DNA from: Desulfobacteraceae bacterium
GTDB taxonomy: Bacteria; Desulfobacterota; Desulfobacteria; Desulfobacterales; Desulfosarcinaceae
DNA length: 50,286 nt
Assembly: GCA_003599575.1 (NCBI GenBank)
Contig: QZKV01000166.1
Coordinates: 1-50,286 of the forward strand
Reading direction: 5' to 3'
A model generated the notes under the pieces. The model was not told the origin of the DNA, made no database searches, and saw only the letters and a program-made list of their open reading frames with translations. This document shows, piece by piece, positions 27,855-38,761 of this stretch. Position 1 is the first letter of the stretch. Each line of letters begins with the position of its first letter. Made by a program: the position numbers and the translations under genes.

Positions 27855-28419
27855 TCAATCGATACCATATACCCAGATACGATGACGCACGCTGCAGTAG
27901 CCCATTTGGGACGCGTAGGGGTCGTTCTCGTCAAACTCGAAGACACGCTCGCCCAGGTACTGCAGCTCCAGCAGGTAACGATCGTATTGGTCGTCAAACT
28001 CGAGGCTCTGGCTGGTCTGGCCGGTCGACAAATCGCATCGAGGAAATTTTGATCTGGGTGCCGCCGTCTGCCGCAAAACGCTCGCACCAAAACCGGTAAC
28101 CCGACGGCGCAAGCCCGGTCATGGCAACATTGCCATCGCCGAACGAGCAGGTTCCCAGGATCTCCGCCGTGCTTTCCTCGACGATGTCGACCTGATTGAC
28201 CGCCTTCGGCGCACAAACCTCCACCCCGGGAGCGCCTACGACCGGAACGCACTCGGGCGCCGACACGGTCACGCTGCACCAGAAGGTTCCCGGTGGGACA
28301 GAGCCGGATGAATTGTCGTTATTTGAATTGTTATCGCCGGAAGGGCCGGAACCCGGACCCGAACCCGAACACCCTGCCATCACCAATATTGCAACCAGCA
28401 CAGCAAAAATCCGATTCAT
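27855..28419 (-). pseudogene. Small Cys-rich lipoprotein gene with a frameshift
   Basis: The N-terminus (MNRIFAVLVAILVMAGCSG) is a clear lipoprotein signal with a Gly-Ser-Asn linker. The mature part has several Cys in CSVTVSAPECVP, VCAPKAV and FWCERF. The first frame stops after 141 codons near 27994. Protein-like sequence continues in the next frame from about 28030 (SLEFDDQYDRYLLELQYLGE and CSVRHRIWVYGID) to 27855. A one-base shift in the CCGGCCAGACCAGCCAGAG region joins them into about 187 residues. No family recognised. Either a sequencing error or recent inactivation. Confidence 0.6.
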
Positions 28420-28489
28420 CTCTGCCTCCCCTTCAGTCCGTGATCCATTGGGGAAGTGGCACCGTCCTCCTTGTTTCGGAAGGTTATTG

Positions 28490-29707
28490 TCAATGATTAA
28501 AGGATATCGCCGTTTTCATGGCCCGATACCTTGATTTGAAGAGATTGACTTCGATCATCTTGCGGTAGTCTTCGATGGCGAACTGGTGGGTGAGCATATC
28601 GGCTGTCCGGACCTTGCCCGAGGCGATCATCTCCAAGGCCATGCCGAACACGGGCTTGGGTCCGTCGGCGGTCGCGACCGTGCCGTAGGCGTAACATCCC
28701 TTGATGGTCTGCAGTTTGAGCCACAGGGGCGTCAGGTCCAGCTTGACGTTCTTCCCGATTCCCAGCACCGAAAGCACTCCGCCGGCCGCAAGGGCCCTCA
28801 TGGCCGCAAAGAGCGTTTTGCCGCTGCCCACGGTGTCGTAAATGCGGTTGAAGCCTCCCATGACCACCCGCTCGCCGATGGCCGGCTTGTACGCCCGCCC
28901 GCCGGCCAGGGTCACCGCCGCGTCGATCGGGTTCCCCGGAACGACCGCGTCCGCGCCGCTTTGGGAGGCATGTTCGGCCGCAAAGGAGGACGGCTCGGCG
29001 ACCGTGATATGGCAGTCGATTTTCAGAGCGCGGATGGCTCTTACCACCAACAGGCCGATTACCCCGCAGCCGATGACCAGCACCTTGTCCTTTGCATCCG
29101 GCATATTGGCCAGAACCGCCTGGAGGGATACCGCCAGGGGCTCCGTGAGCACCGCGGCCTCCCAAGATACTTCTGGCGGAACGCGGAACAGCTGGCTTCT
29201 GTGGGCCACCAGGTAAGGTGCGAAACCGCCGTTGATCTCCCTGCAGATCCCCGTGAACATGCCCGGGGCAAGGCGGCCTTCTGCGAAATTCTCGCAATTG
29301 GGCGCCATTCCCCGGGCGCAGCTCCGGCAAACAGGCTTGATGCCGCGCGGTTCGCAGTTGAGTTGCGGCGAAACCACCACCCGATCACCGGCCTTCCAGC
29401 CTTCCGCATCGCGGCCGGCCTCCGCGATCTCACCGCAGAGCTCATGCCCCGGCACGCAGGGAAAAGAAGTAAAAGGCATGGCCGTGGGCGAATCCTTCAT
29501 CAGGATGAGGTTCAGGTCGCTGGCGCAGAAGCCGCATAATCGTGTCCGAATCTTGACCCATTCCTGGGAGGGCAATTCCGGTTCGGGAATATCCGTGAGT
29601 ACGACTGAAGAAAAAGGTCCGCTGTAGCACAACCGGATGCTGAGGGGCCGGAGAACCTGAAGCAATGCGAACCGCGCCGCATCGGCACGCAACTGAATCG
29701 CTTTCAT
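28490..29707 (-). CDS. Zinc-dependent alcohol dehydrogenase, MDR family
   Basis: This 405-residue protein has the medium-chain dehydrogenase layout: catalytic zinc Cys in RLCGFCASDL, GHELCGEIAEAG, a structural-zinc-like Cys group (C-CRSCARGMAPNC), and a Rossmann motif VIGCGVIGLLVVRA. It would oxidise an alcohol or hydroxy compound, or reduce a ketone, with NAD(P). An AGGAGA site precedes the ATG. It follows the ThDP lyase gene on the same strand after 175 bases, suggesting that the lyase product, an acyloin or aldehyde, may be its substrate. This last point is inference. Confidence 0.88.
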   Translation of the reverse strand: MKAIQLRADAARFALLQVLRPLSIRLCYSGPFSSVVLTDIPEPELPSQEWVKIRTRLCGFCASDLNLILMKDSPTAMPFTSFPCVPGHELCGEIAEAGRDAEGWKAGDRVVVSPQLNCEPRGIKPVCRSCARGMAPNCENFAEGRLAPGMFTGICREINGGFAPYLVAHRSQLFRVPPEVSWEAAVLTEPLAVSLQAVLANMPDAKDKVLVIGCGVIGLLVVRAIRALKIDCHITVAEPSSFAAEHASQSGADAVVPGNPIDAAVTLAGGRAYKPAIGERVVMGGFNRIYDTVGSGKTLFAAMRALAAGGVLSVLGIGKNVKLDLTPLWLKLQTIKGCYAYGTVATADGPKPVFGMALEMIASGKVRTADMLTHQFAIEDYRKMIEVNLFKSRYRAMKTAISFNH

Positions 29708-29882
29708 ACCACTCTCCTATCGTTTTCGCTCGATTAGAAGCGGGTGCTGTATCTTCTTCCATCAGGCCTGTCAGCCTGCTGAAAAACGTTGCGCCGGCAT
29801 TCCCAGGATGAGCCGTCCGGTCCTGGCGGCGCGCTGTTGAAAAACAGAATCCGACCTCGGGCGGAGTCTTTCGACAGCCCGC

Positions 29883-31553
29883 TTACTCCATATTCAGCGA
29901 CTGGTAGAACAGCGGGGTGGCCGGACTGGTGACCGTGGGATCGGTAATGACATTGATGCAGGCCGGTTTGCCGGAAGCGAAGGCCCGCTCGAGGGCCGGG
30001 ATGATATCCTCGTCCCGGGTCACCAGCTCGCCGTAGCCCCCGAGCCCCGCCACCACTCTCTCGTAATGTCTCAGGCCCAGCTCGCAGCACTGCAGGCGTT
30101 CTTTGCCGATCGAGAGCTCCTGGCTGTGCTTGATCATTCCCCAGGCGCAGTCGTTGTTGACCACGCATACCACCGGAATGTTGTGGCGCACCATGGTGTC
30201 GAATTCCATGCCGTTAAACCCCATCGAGCCGTCGCCGTTGAGCAGCAGGACCTTCATGTCCGGACGCGCCAGCTTGGCTGCCATGGCGAAAGGAATGCCC
30301 GTGCCCAGGCATCCCAGGAGCCCCGAGGCGGTTCCGATCACGCCGGCGCGGTGACGGGATATAAAGCCGGTGAGGCCAAAATAGACCGTATCGCCGCCGT
30401 CGGCCACGTAAAGGGCGTCATCGCCGATATGCCGGGCGATCTGGGAGACCAGGCGGATGGGATGGATGGGATCTGAAACAGTTTGGCGCGTCCGGATTTC
30501 GAAATCCAGCAGCGATCGCGCGGCCGATTGAAGCGTGTCGACCCACTCGCCGTGATTGCGTTTTTGGATCAGGGGCGTCAGCTGCGCCAGGACCGACGCC
30601 GCGTCCCCGGCCAATCCGGCGTCGGCCATTCGGTTGCGGTCGATCTCATGCGGATCGATGTCGATTCTCACCACTTTGGTTGCCGGCGGAATGACGGCCC
30701 CCGACTGCAGGATCCAGTTGAACCGCAGGCCCGCGGCGATGATCACGTCGGACTGCTGGATGCCGGTCATCAGTCCCACGCTGCCCGCGCCGGCGAGCGA
30801 CAGGGGATGATTGTCGGGAAGCTCTCCCCTTCCATAGTTCAGCAGATAAAAGGGGATGCCGGACGTTTCGATGAACTCCCGCAGGCAGTCCCGGCATGCG
30901 CTGAAACCCACGCCGCTGCCGCCCAGGAAAAGAGGTTTTTTGGCGGCGTTGATGATCTTGGCCGCGGCCGCCAGTTCGGCATCGTCGGGATGGACGGTGT
31001 ATTTGCGCGTCCGGCGGGCCGGCATGAGCGCCTGGGAGGCGTCGATGCGCACATTAAGGATATCGGGCGGCAGCTCGAGGAAAACCGGCCCAGGCCTGCC
31101 TGCCACGGCCTGCCGGAAAGCAATGGACAGATATTCCGGGATTCTTTTAATGTCGTAGCAGGTGGCGACCCATTTCACCACGGGCTTGACCATGTCGATC
31201 TGGTTGATTTCCTGAAGTGCGCCCTTGAGGTCGTCCCTCAGCGGATGCCGGCCGCAAAGAACCACCAGGGGGGCGTTGTCCAGAAAGGCGTTGGCGATGC
31301 CGGTCAGGGCATTGGTGAATCCCGGTCCGGCCGTGACGAAACACACGCCCGGCCGGCCGGTGTACACCGACCAGGCATGCGCCATCATGGCCGCGGCCTG
31401 TTCGTGGCGCACGTCGATGGTGCGGATGCCGTATTCCGTGAAGCCGTCCAGTATCGATTCGATATGTCCCCCCGAAATGCCGAAAACGATCTGCACGTTT
31501 TCGACCTCTTTGAGGTACTTTCCTACCAGATGCCCGCCGTTGATCATCGTCAT
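29883..31553 (-). CDS. Thiamine-diphosphate lyase, benzaldehyde-lyase/2-hydroxyacyl-CoA-lyase-like
   Basis: This 556-residue protein has the three-domain layout of the ThDP decarboxylase superfamily. The ThDP motif is NGDGSMGFNGMEFD...VVNND, and the activating Glu is E51 in RHEQAAA. N-terminal features match benzaldehyde lyase: an initial MINGG, H30 in GISGGHIESI (equivalent to BAL His29) and Q114 in GALQEINQIDM (equivalent to BAL Gln113). Such enzymes make or cleave acyloins or 2-hydroxyacyl-CoA. Acetolactate synthase activity is less likely. A GGGGAGG site precedes the ATG. Downstream ADH and upstream SCP2-like genes share its strand, with gaps of 100-175 bases. Confidence 0.85.
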   Translation of the reverse strand: MTMINGGHLVGKYLKEVENVQIVFGISGGHIESILDGFTEYGIRTIDVRHEQAAAMMAHAWSVYTGRPGVCFVTAGPGFTNALTGIANAFLDNAPLVVLCGRHPLRDDLKGALQEINQIDMVKPVVKWVATCYDIKRIPEYLSIAFRQAVAGRPGPVFLELPPDILNVRIDASQALMPARRTRKYTVHPDDAELAAAAKIINAAKKPLFLGGSGVGFSACRDCLREFIETSGIPFYLLNYGRGELPDNHPLSLAGAGSVGLMTGIQQSDVIIAAGLRFNWILQSGAVIPPATKVVRIDIDPHEIDRNRMADAGLAGDAASVLAQLTPLIQKRNHGEWVDTLQSAARSLLDFEIRTRQTVSDPIHPIRLVSQIARHIGDDALYVADGGDTVYFGLTGFISRHRAGVIGTASGLLGCLGTGIPFAMAAKLARPDMKVLLLNGDGSMGFNGMEFDTMVRHNIPVVCVVNNDCAWGMIKHSQELSIGKERLQCCELGLRHYERVVAGLGGYGELVTRDEDIIPALERAFASGKPACINVITDPTVTSPATPLFYQSLNME

Positions 31554-31659
31554 AAGTGCCTCCCCGGGTGTTCATTGTTGGTGGAGCGCCGATTCACCGC
31601 ACGACGCAGGGAAAGCAGAGATTTTTCACTGCGCCCGCTGCGCCTCTGCGATGATAAGC

Positions 31660-32025
31660 TCATCGCTGCATCGCGAGCTTGACGCCGTCGTTGAACCACT
31701 GGGCAAAAAAGGACATGCCGTCCACCTTCATCTTCCCCTGGGCCGCAGCCAGAAAAGCCGCTTCGTCATTCCTCGAAGACATCACCTTGAAGGCGGTTGC
31801 AGGGTCGGACCAGATGATGGCCGTGTCATACGCGTGTTCTCCGCCGGCCCGGGAGGTCAGTGTCCCCTGGTCGAAAACGAACAGCCGGCCGCGGTTGCCG
31901 TTCTCGGTTTTGATCATGATTCTTACCTGGTGGATGTTGCCCACGAAGCGCCTGTAGGCCGGTTTTCTTTTCGCGGCCCGCTTGAGGATGCGGAACAGAA
32001 CAAAAAGAAGCATCGAGAATCGCAT
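31660..32025 (-). CDS. SCP2 sterol-transfer-like protein
   Basis: This 121-residue protein has an N-terminal hydrophobic segment (MRFSMLLFVLFRIL) and then an SCP2-like pattern: VRIMIKTENGNRGRLFVFD, then AIIWSDPATAFKVM and GKMKVDGMSFFAQWF. SCP2-fold proteins bind lipids or hydrophobic ligands. I chose the ATG at 32025 because AAGGAG is six bases upstream; the frame extends to 32085. Its place between an epimerase remnant and a ThDP lyase suggests a lipid or hydrophobic-acid substrate for the cluster. Confidence 0.7.
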   Translation of the reverse strand: MRFSMLLFVLFRILKRAAKRKPAYRRFVGNIHQVRIMIKTENGNRGRLFVFDQGTLTSRAGGEHAYDTAIIWSDPATAFKVMSSRNDEAAFLAAAQGKMKVDGMSFFAQWFNDGVKLAMQR

Positions 32026-32045
32026 AACGGTCTCCTTGAATGTCT

Positions 32046-32580
32046 CTACTGATGCACCGATGTCCGATAGCTTGACTGTATCCACTTCCCTATTCTTCTC
32101 ATGGCCTCATTGTACGGTACAAGAGTTTTCCATCTCAATTCCGCTTGGGTTTGTTCGGCTTTGGCGTCATGATAGGGGACGCCCGATTTGCAGGGAGCAT
32201 GATCTTCCCGGAATCCCTTCATGTGGCGTCCCATGCCGAGGGCTGCAATGGAGCTGAGATAAACAAACCTTTCGCACTTTCCTTCGGATTCTTCGAGCAG
32301 ATGACGTGTTGCGGCATAAGTGGCCTGGTAGAATTGTCTTTGGGTACCCCAGTCGGTCACCCGGGCCGCGCAGTGGAAGACAATCGCGATGTCTTCGCAA
32401 AGACCTCTCAGGTTATCGATTTTTCGAAGATCCCCGCGGCGGATCGCCACACCCATTTTTTCTGCCCGCGGGACTCTCGCCTTCCAGGACCAGGGCACGC
32501 ACTTTGTGACCCAGCGCCAGCAACTCACGGACAAGGACCGATCCAATGAATCCCGTTGCTCCGGTGACCAGTGCCTTCAT
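32046..32580 (-). pseudogene. NAD-dependent epimerase/3-beta-hydroxysteroid dehydrogenase-like, broken
   Basis: The N-terminus starts at ATG 32580 with VTGATGFIGSVLVREL (Rossmann GxxGxxG) and stops in frame after about 54 codons. The adjacent frame, entered near 32480, carries on with MGVAIRRGDLRKID, then FHCAARVTDWG and FVYLSSIAALG, then YHDAKAE of the YxxxK active site. It then runs into unrelated sequence and ends at 32046, about half the usual 330-residue length. At least one frameshift and a 3' deletion make it non-functional. It lies between the VOC and SCP2 genes on the same strand. Confidence 0.7.
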
Positions 32581-32698
32581 TGTGCTCCACCAGTTCTGCT
32601 TGTTCCCCTCTCGCGAAAGCTCCCGGCTTTAGCCAAGAGGAAGGGGGGCACCCATCGTAAAAAGACCGCCGGAAGTCGGCTTCGAATACGAACCCCTT

Positions 32699-33271
32699 TT
32701 ACTGGCTTTCAAAAAGTTCCGTATCGCCTGTGGCCCGGCCTATATTCACGAGCCATTCAGGCATGCCCAGGTTCAGACCGAAGGCGCGCGTTTCGATGAG
32801 CTCCAGAATGAATCCGGCCCGCGCCATGCTGTCCATATAAGCAAAATGGGTAAGGCCGCCGCGGCCGAAGCGAATGGTGCCGGTCTGCAGCGGCAAAATC
32901 CCCATGTCGCGCAGCATGCTTACCTTGCGTTCGAGATCCCCCACAACGACTCCCAGATGGTGTAAACCAAAACCTCCCGGGGCCGCGTGACGGGTGTAGA
33001 TGTTTTCTACGGAGCAGTTCTGCTGGATCAGCTCTAACTGCATTTTTCCCCAGTATCCCACGACGATATCCAGCTTCTGATCAATGGCTTTGTCTTTGTA
33101 GAAATAATCGGCATCGGTGATTTTGGTGCGATACCATTTCTTCACGTGCAGCAGGCTCTGATAAAAGCGGACGCCTTTTTCAAGGTTCGAAACCGTTATT
33201 CCAATCTGACTGGCGGGCGGCAGAAGCAGTTCCTGCAGCGGTTCTGTGCCTGAGATTTCATTGAAATGCAT
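32699..33271 (-). CDS. VOC-superfamily (glyoxalase/bleomycin-resistance fold) protein
   Basis: This 190-residue protein has two VOC half-domains: SQIGITVSNLEKGVRFYQSLL near residue 20 and GFGLHHLGVVVGDLERKVSML near residue 100. Candidate metal ligands are H in GLHHLGV and E in ILELIET. VOC proteins include epimerases, lyases and dioxygenases; methylmalonyl-CoA epimerase is one relative by pattern, but I do not assign a function. An AAGGAG site precedes the ATG. It is first of the minus-strand run leading to the ThDP lyase. Confidence 0.8.
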   Translation of the reverse strand: MHFNEISGTEPLQELLLPPASQIGITVSNLEKGVRFYQSLLHVKKWYRTKITDADYFYKDKAIDQKLDIVVGYWGKMQLELIQQNCSVENIYTRHAAPGGFGLHHLGVVVGDLERKVSMLRDMGILPLQTGTIRFGRGGLTHFAYMDSMARAGFILELIETRAFGLNLGMPEWLVNIGRATGDTELFESQ

Positions 33272-33486
33272 ATGGCATCTCCTTGCCTCAGGGGTACGAC
33301 ACTAACGCAGGTGCTGTTCACGAAAGGGATCATTATCAAACCAGAGGAATGCCGATACTTGGCGGCATTCGGCAGACGCACAGATCCCGATCCGGGTCCC
33401 GCCAAACGACATCCCATTTATTGTTTGACACCTGATGATATGCGGCGGTATCCTTAAGACACTTTTCTGGCCCATGTTGCAAGCTT

Positions 33487-33596
33487 TTACTTCTGCCAGC
33501 GGCTGTTCTCGCCGATCCGGGTGATCTTTCCATCACGGAACTGGACTGTTTCAGCAATCCATCTGTAGGCACCACCCTCACTTAAAACATGTGGGA
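33487..33596 (-). pseudogene. Short C-terminal protein remnant
   Basis: On the minus strand about 36 codons ending at a TAA at 33487 read like the end of a real protein (GAYRWIAETVQFRDGK, then TRIGENSRWQK). A stop lies just upstream, so the rest of the gene is missing. It may be the end of an NTF2-like or lipocalin-like protein. The remaining parts of the 33272-33699 gap show nothing. Confidence 0.35.
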
Positions 33597-33699
33597 ATCA
33601 GGAAGCGGGAAGCGCTTGCCGGTGGCATGGAAGCTATTTCGGCATTCCGCATCGCTTAACTTCAGTGCGTAATGTCCTTTACGCAGAAAGGAGATCACC

Positions 33700-34296
33700 A
33701 TGAGCCACTATGCCATGAATTACGAAACATTGCAGCGCCTTATAAGGTCTATTTCCATGAGCAAGGACCCTGAAGAGGTTGCGTTGATGACTGTGGAAGG
33801 AATCAAATCAGCCTTGGGCGCAAAAGGGTGCGTCCTGTTTTTGCTCAACGATAAAACCCATGAATTTGAAATCGCCGCGGCCTACGGCCTCAGTAGGGAA
33901 TATTTGGAAAAAGGGCCTATCAGTGCCCTGCGCTCTATCGCTCAGTCGCCGGAAGCAGGGCCGGTGGCGATTTATGATGTGGGAGACGATCCGCGCATCC
34001 AGTACCCCGAAGCGGCCAGCAAAGAGGGCATTGTATCCATTCTGGCCGTTCCCATCGGCATCCACGGCAAACTCATCGGCACGCTGCGCGTCTATACCGC
34101 CGATCACTGGGAGTTTACCCTGAATGACATCAATCTGGTCCAGGCGCTGGCCCAAATTGCCGGTATGTCCATCGATATGTGCCGGCTGCTCAAAGGGTAC
34201 AAGCAAAGCATCGAGATTCTGAAAGAGATGCGCGATCCCAAAACCATCAAACCAGGGAAAAAAACTCCCCACGAGGGTGTTCCGGTCAACGTGTGA
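33700..34296 (+). CDS. Stand-alone GAF domain protein
   Basis: This 198-residue protein is one GAF domain (about 10-165) with typical blocks AKGCVLFLLNDKTHEFEIAA and IVSILAVPIGIHGKLIGTLRVY. No output domain is attached. It may bind a small ligand and signal through a partner. AAAGGAG precedes the ATG. It is followed by uvrA on the same strand after about 300 bases. Confidence 0.82.
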   Translation: MSHYAMNYETLQRLIRSISMSKDPEEVALMTVEGIKSALGAKGCVLFLLNDKTHEFEIAAAYGLSREYLEKGPISALRSIAQSPEAGPVAIYDVGDDPRIQYPEAASKEGIVSILAVPIGIHGKLIGTLRVYTADHWEFTLNDINLVQALAQIAGMSIDMCRLLKGYKQSIEILKEMRDPKTIKPGKKTPHEGVPVNV

Positions 34297-34600
34297 TCCT
34301 GACCGGCTGCCGGCTGCAGGCCGAGCAGAATTCTTTCGAGGTTACCTGTTCGCCAGGTTGACACACTCGTAAAAAGTCCCCGAAAGAGATGGGGTTCAGG
34401 CCGGGAAAAAATCTATATCATGGAATCCTGATGAATCCCGGCCCATTTCTGTCCGGACATATTCCCGCCGATCATAGGGGATGGATCGTCCGCCGGAATT
34501 GAGAACACGCGGTACCATCCTGGCGATTGACAAATCCATTGGTTGGGTTATGGTCCAAATCTTTCGTTGATACACCGGCACCCGGATTTTGAGGCAAACC

Positions 34601-37531
<2,931 letters not shown>

Positions 37532-37631
37532 CCATAGCCCCAAGCAGGCGCGCGGGACGGAGAAGGGTTAATGAACGTTCACACCTATACCAATGTAAGC
37601 GCAGTTGGACACCGGCTGAGCTTTTATTTTC

Positions 37632-37660
37632 TTGACATGCGGCCAGGATTTATCTACAAA
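37632..37660 (+). promoter_or_regulatory. Promoter of the tetR gene
   Basis: TTGACA at 37632-37637 and TACAAA at 37655-37660 are separated by 17 bases. The 18-bp palindrome at 37673-37690 lies 12 bases further on, over the expected start site. The same layout is found before the second liv operon. The leader to tetR is about 150 bases. Confidence 0.65.
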
Positions 37661-37672
37661 ATTCAATAATTC

Positions 37673-37690
37673 CTGACATACGTCTGGCAG
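37673..37690. promoter_or_regulatory. TetR operator candidate 1
   Basis: CTGACATACGTCTGGCAG matches the site at 38522-38539 at 15 of 18 positions. It is an imperfect palindrome of CTGACA and TGTCAG half-sites six bases apart. It lies at about +6 to +23 of the tetR promoter, a position where a repressor would block transcription. Confidence 0.7.
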
Positions 37691-37818
37691 CAAGAGGGTC
37701 AGCCTTCAAAAAGCGGCACGGCATATTAACGATCTAATCGAAGTATTCGCTGCTTGGAAGGTCTCCATATTTTGGGGTGGAAATCCGCAAAGTAATTTGC
37801 TCCTTCAGAGGGTAAACC

Positions 37819-38439
37819 ATGCGCAAGATAAAGACCAATATAAAAAATCCAGAATTGGTTGAGAAACGACGCAATCAGATCTCGGAGGCGGCGGCGGAGC
37901 TTTTCAGAACGACCGGCTATCACGCCACCACCATGCGGACCATATGTAAAAAAGCAAAAGTCAACCAGGGAAGTTTTTATGATTATTTCGGGAGCAAAGA
38001 GGATATTTTAGTTTATATCTATAAGCAGATTATGAGCAGAGAACTTGATTGGGCTTCTCCGGATGGCAAAATTACCGACTTGAATGACATGGAGCGCTTT
38101 CTACGTGCACTGATGTTAAGCGCGTGGAATGAAGATAAAAACTATATTCAACTCCTTTACCGTGAAACGACGAGCCTCGATAGTAAAACGAGAAAGGAAG
38201 TCCTGCAACTGGAATCCGATTTCGTCAAGTGGGTGGCTGAAAAACTGCGCGAAGGTTTAGGGTGGGCTTCCACGAGTCTGGAATTAGAAATGATCGCCAA
38301 TTTGACTGTTTATATAAATTCCTTTATTCCTTTGCGGGGCTGGAATTTGCATCATGTCGATCAGGAGAAAATTCTAAATTTGGTTATCAGGATGTTGATG
38401 ACCCAGCTGAAGGAGTTATCACCGCAAGAGGATTGTTGA
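37819..38439 (+). CDS. TetR-family transcriptional regulator
   Basis: This 206-residue protein has an N-terminal TetR helix-turn-helix (about 18-64: the ISEAAAELFRTTGYHATTMR segment, VNQGSFYDYFGSKEDIL) and an alpha-helical C-terminal ligand domain. It lies 320 bases before the second liv operon on the same strand. Matching palindromes in both leaders imply that it represses itself and the transporter. Its effector may be a substrate or CoA-thioester product of the transported compound. Its base composition is lower in GC than its neighbours, especially in the second half. Confidence 0.9.
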   Translation: MRKIKTNIKNPELVEKRRNQISEAAAELFRTTGYHATTMRTICKKAKVNQGSFYDYFGSKEDILVYIYKQIMSRELDWASPDGKITDLNDMERFLRALMLSAWNEDKNYIQLLYRETTSLDSKTRKEVLQLESDFVKWVAEKLREGLGWASTSLELEMIANLTVYINSFIPLRGWNLHHVDQEKILNLVIRMLMTQLKELSPQEDC

Positions 38440-38481
38440 GCCGCTTTCAAGTCACCACAGGCAAAGCATGTATTTATTATC

Positions 38482-38510
38482 TTGACAGGGTGAAAAGTTG
38501 TATTTTAAAA
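38482..38510 (+). promoter_or_regulatory. Promoter of the second liv operon
   Basis: TTGACA at 38482-38487 has a -10-like AT-rich element (within TTTTAAAAG, 38503-38511) about 17 bases on. The -10 match is only moderate. The second operator palindrome follows 11 bases later, as in the tetR promoter. The leader to the binding-protein gene is about 245 bases. Confidence 0.55.
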
Positions 38511-38521
38511 GAAGCCATAAG

Positions 38522-38539
38522 CTGACAAGCGTCTGTCAG
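38522..38539. promoter_or_regulatory. TetR operator candidate 2 (also terminator-like)
   Basis: CTGACAAGCGTCTGTCAG has perfect six-base half-sites. It is followed by five T (38540-38544), so on RNA it could also be a small terminator for tetR. Its resemblance to the site at 37673-37690 and the equal spacing to a TTGACA promoter favour an operator role. Confidence 0.65.
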
Positions 38540-38761
38540 TTTTTAATGGAAGCCCGGGAAGCATAACCGCAATCAAGAACTTTGATGCTGTCGCAGAAAA
38601 TCGAAAAACTACTCCTTGCGCCATCCTGGTGCAGGGCGGAATCAATATTAGAAATGGTTTCTGAACCCTGTCAAAGGACCCGAAAAAGAAGGATGTTTTT
38701 GTTGGATGGGCCCGAGACAAATCAAGGTCGTGTGCACCCTACACGTCAAAAGGAGGACGCG

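Noticed and set aside
30483..31682. Plus-strand frame of 399 codons
   Set aside because: It is antisense to the ThDP lyase, which has clear cofactor motifs.
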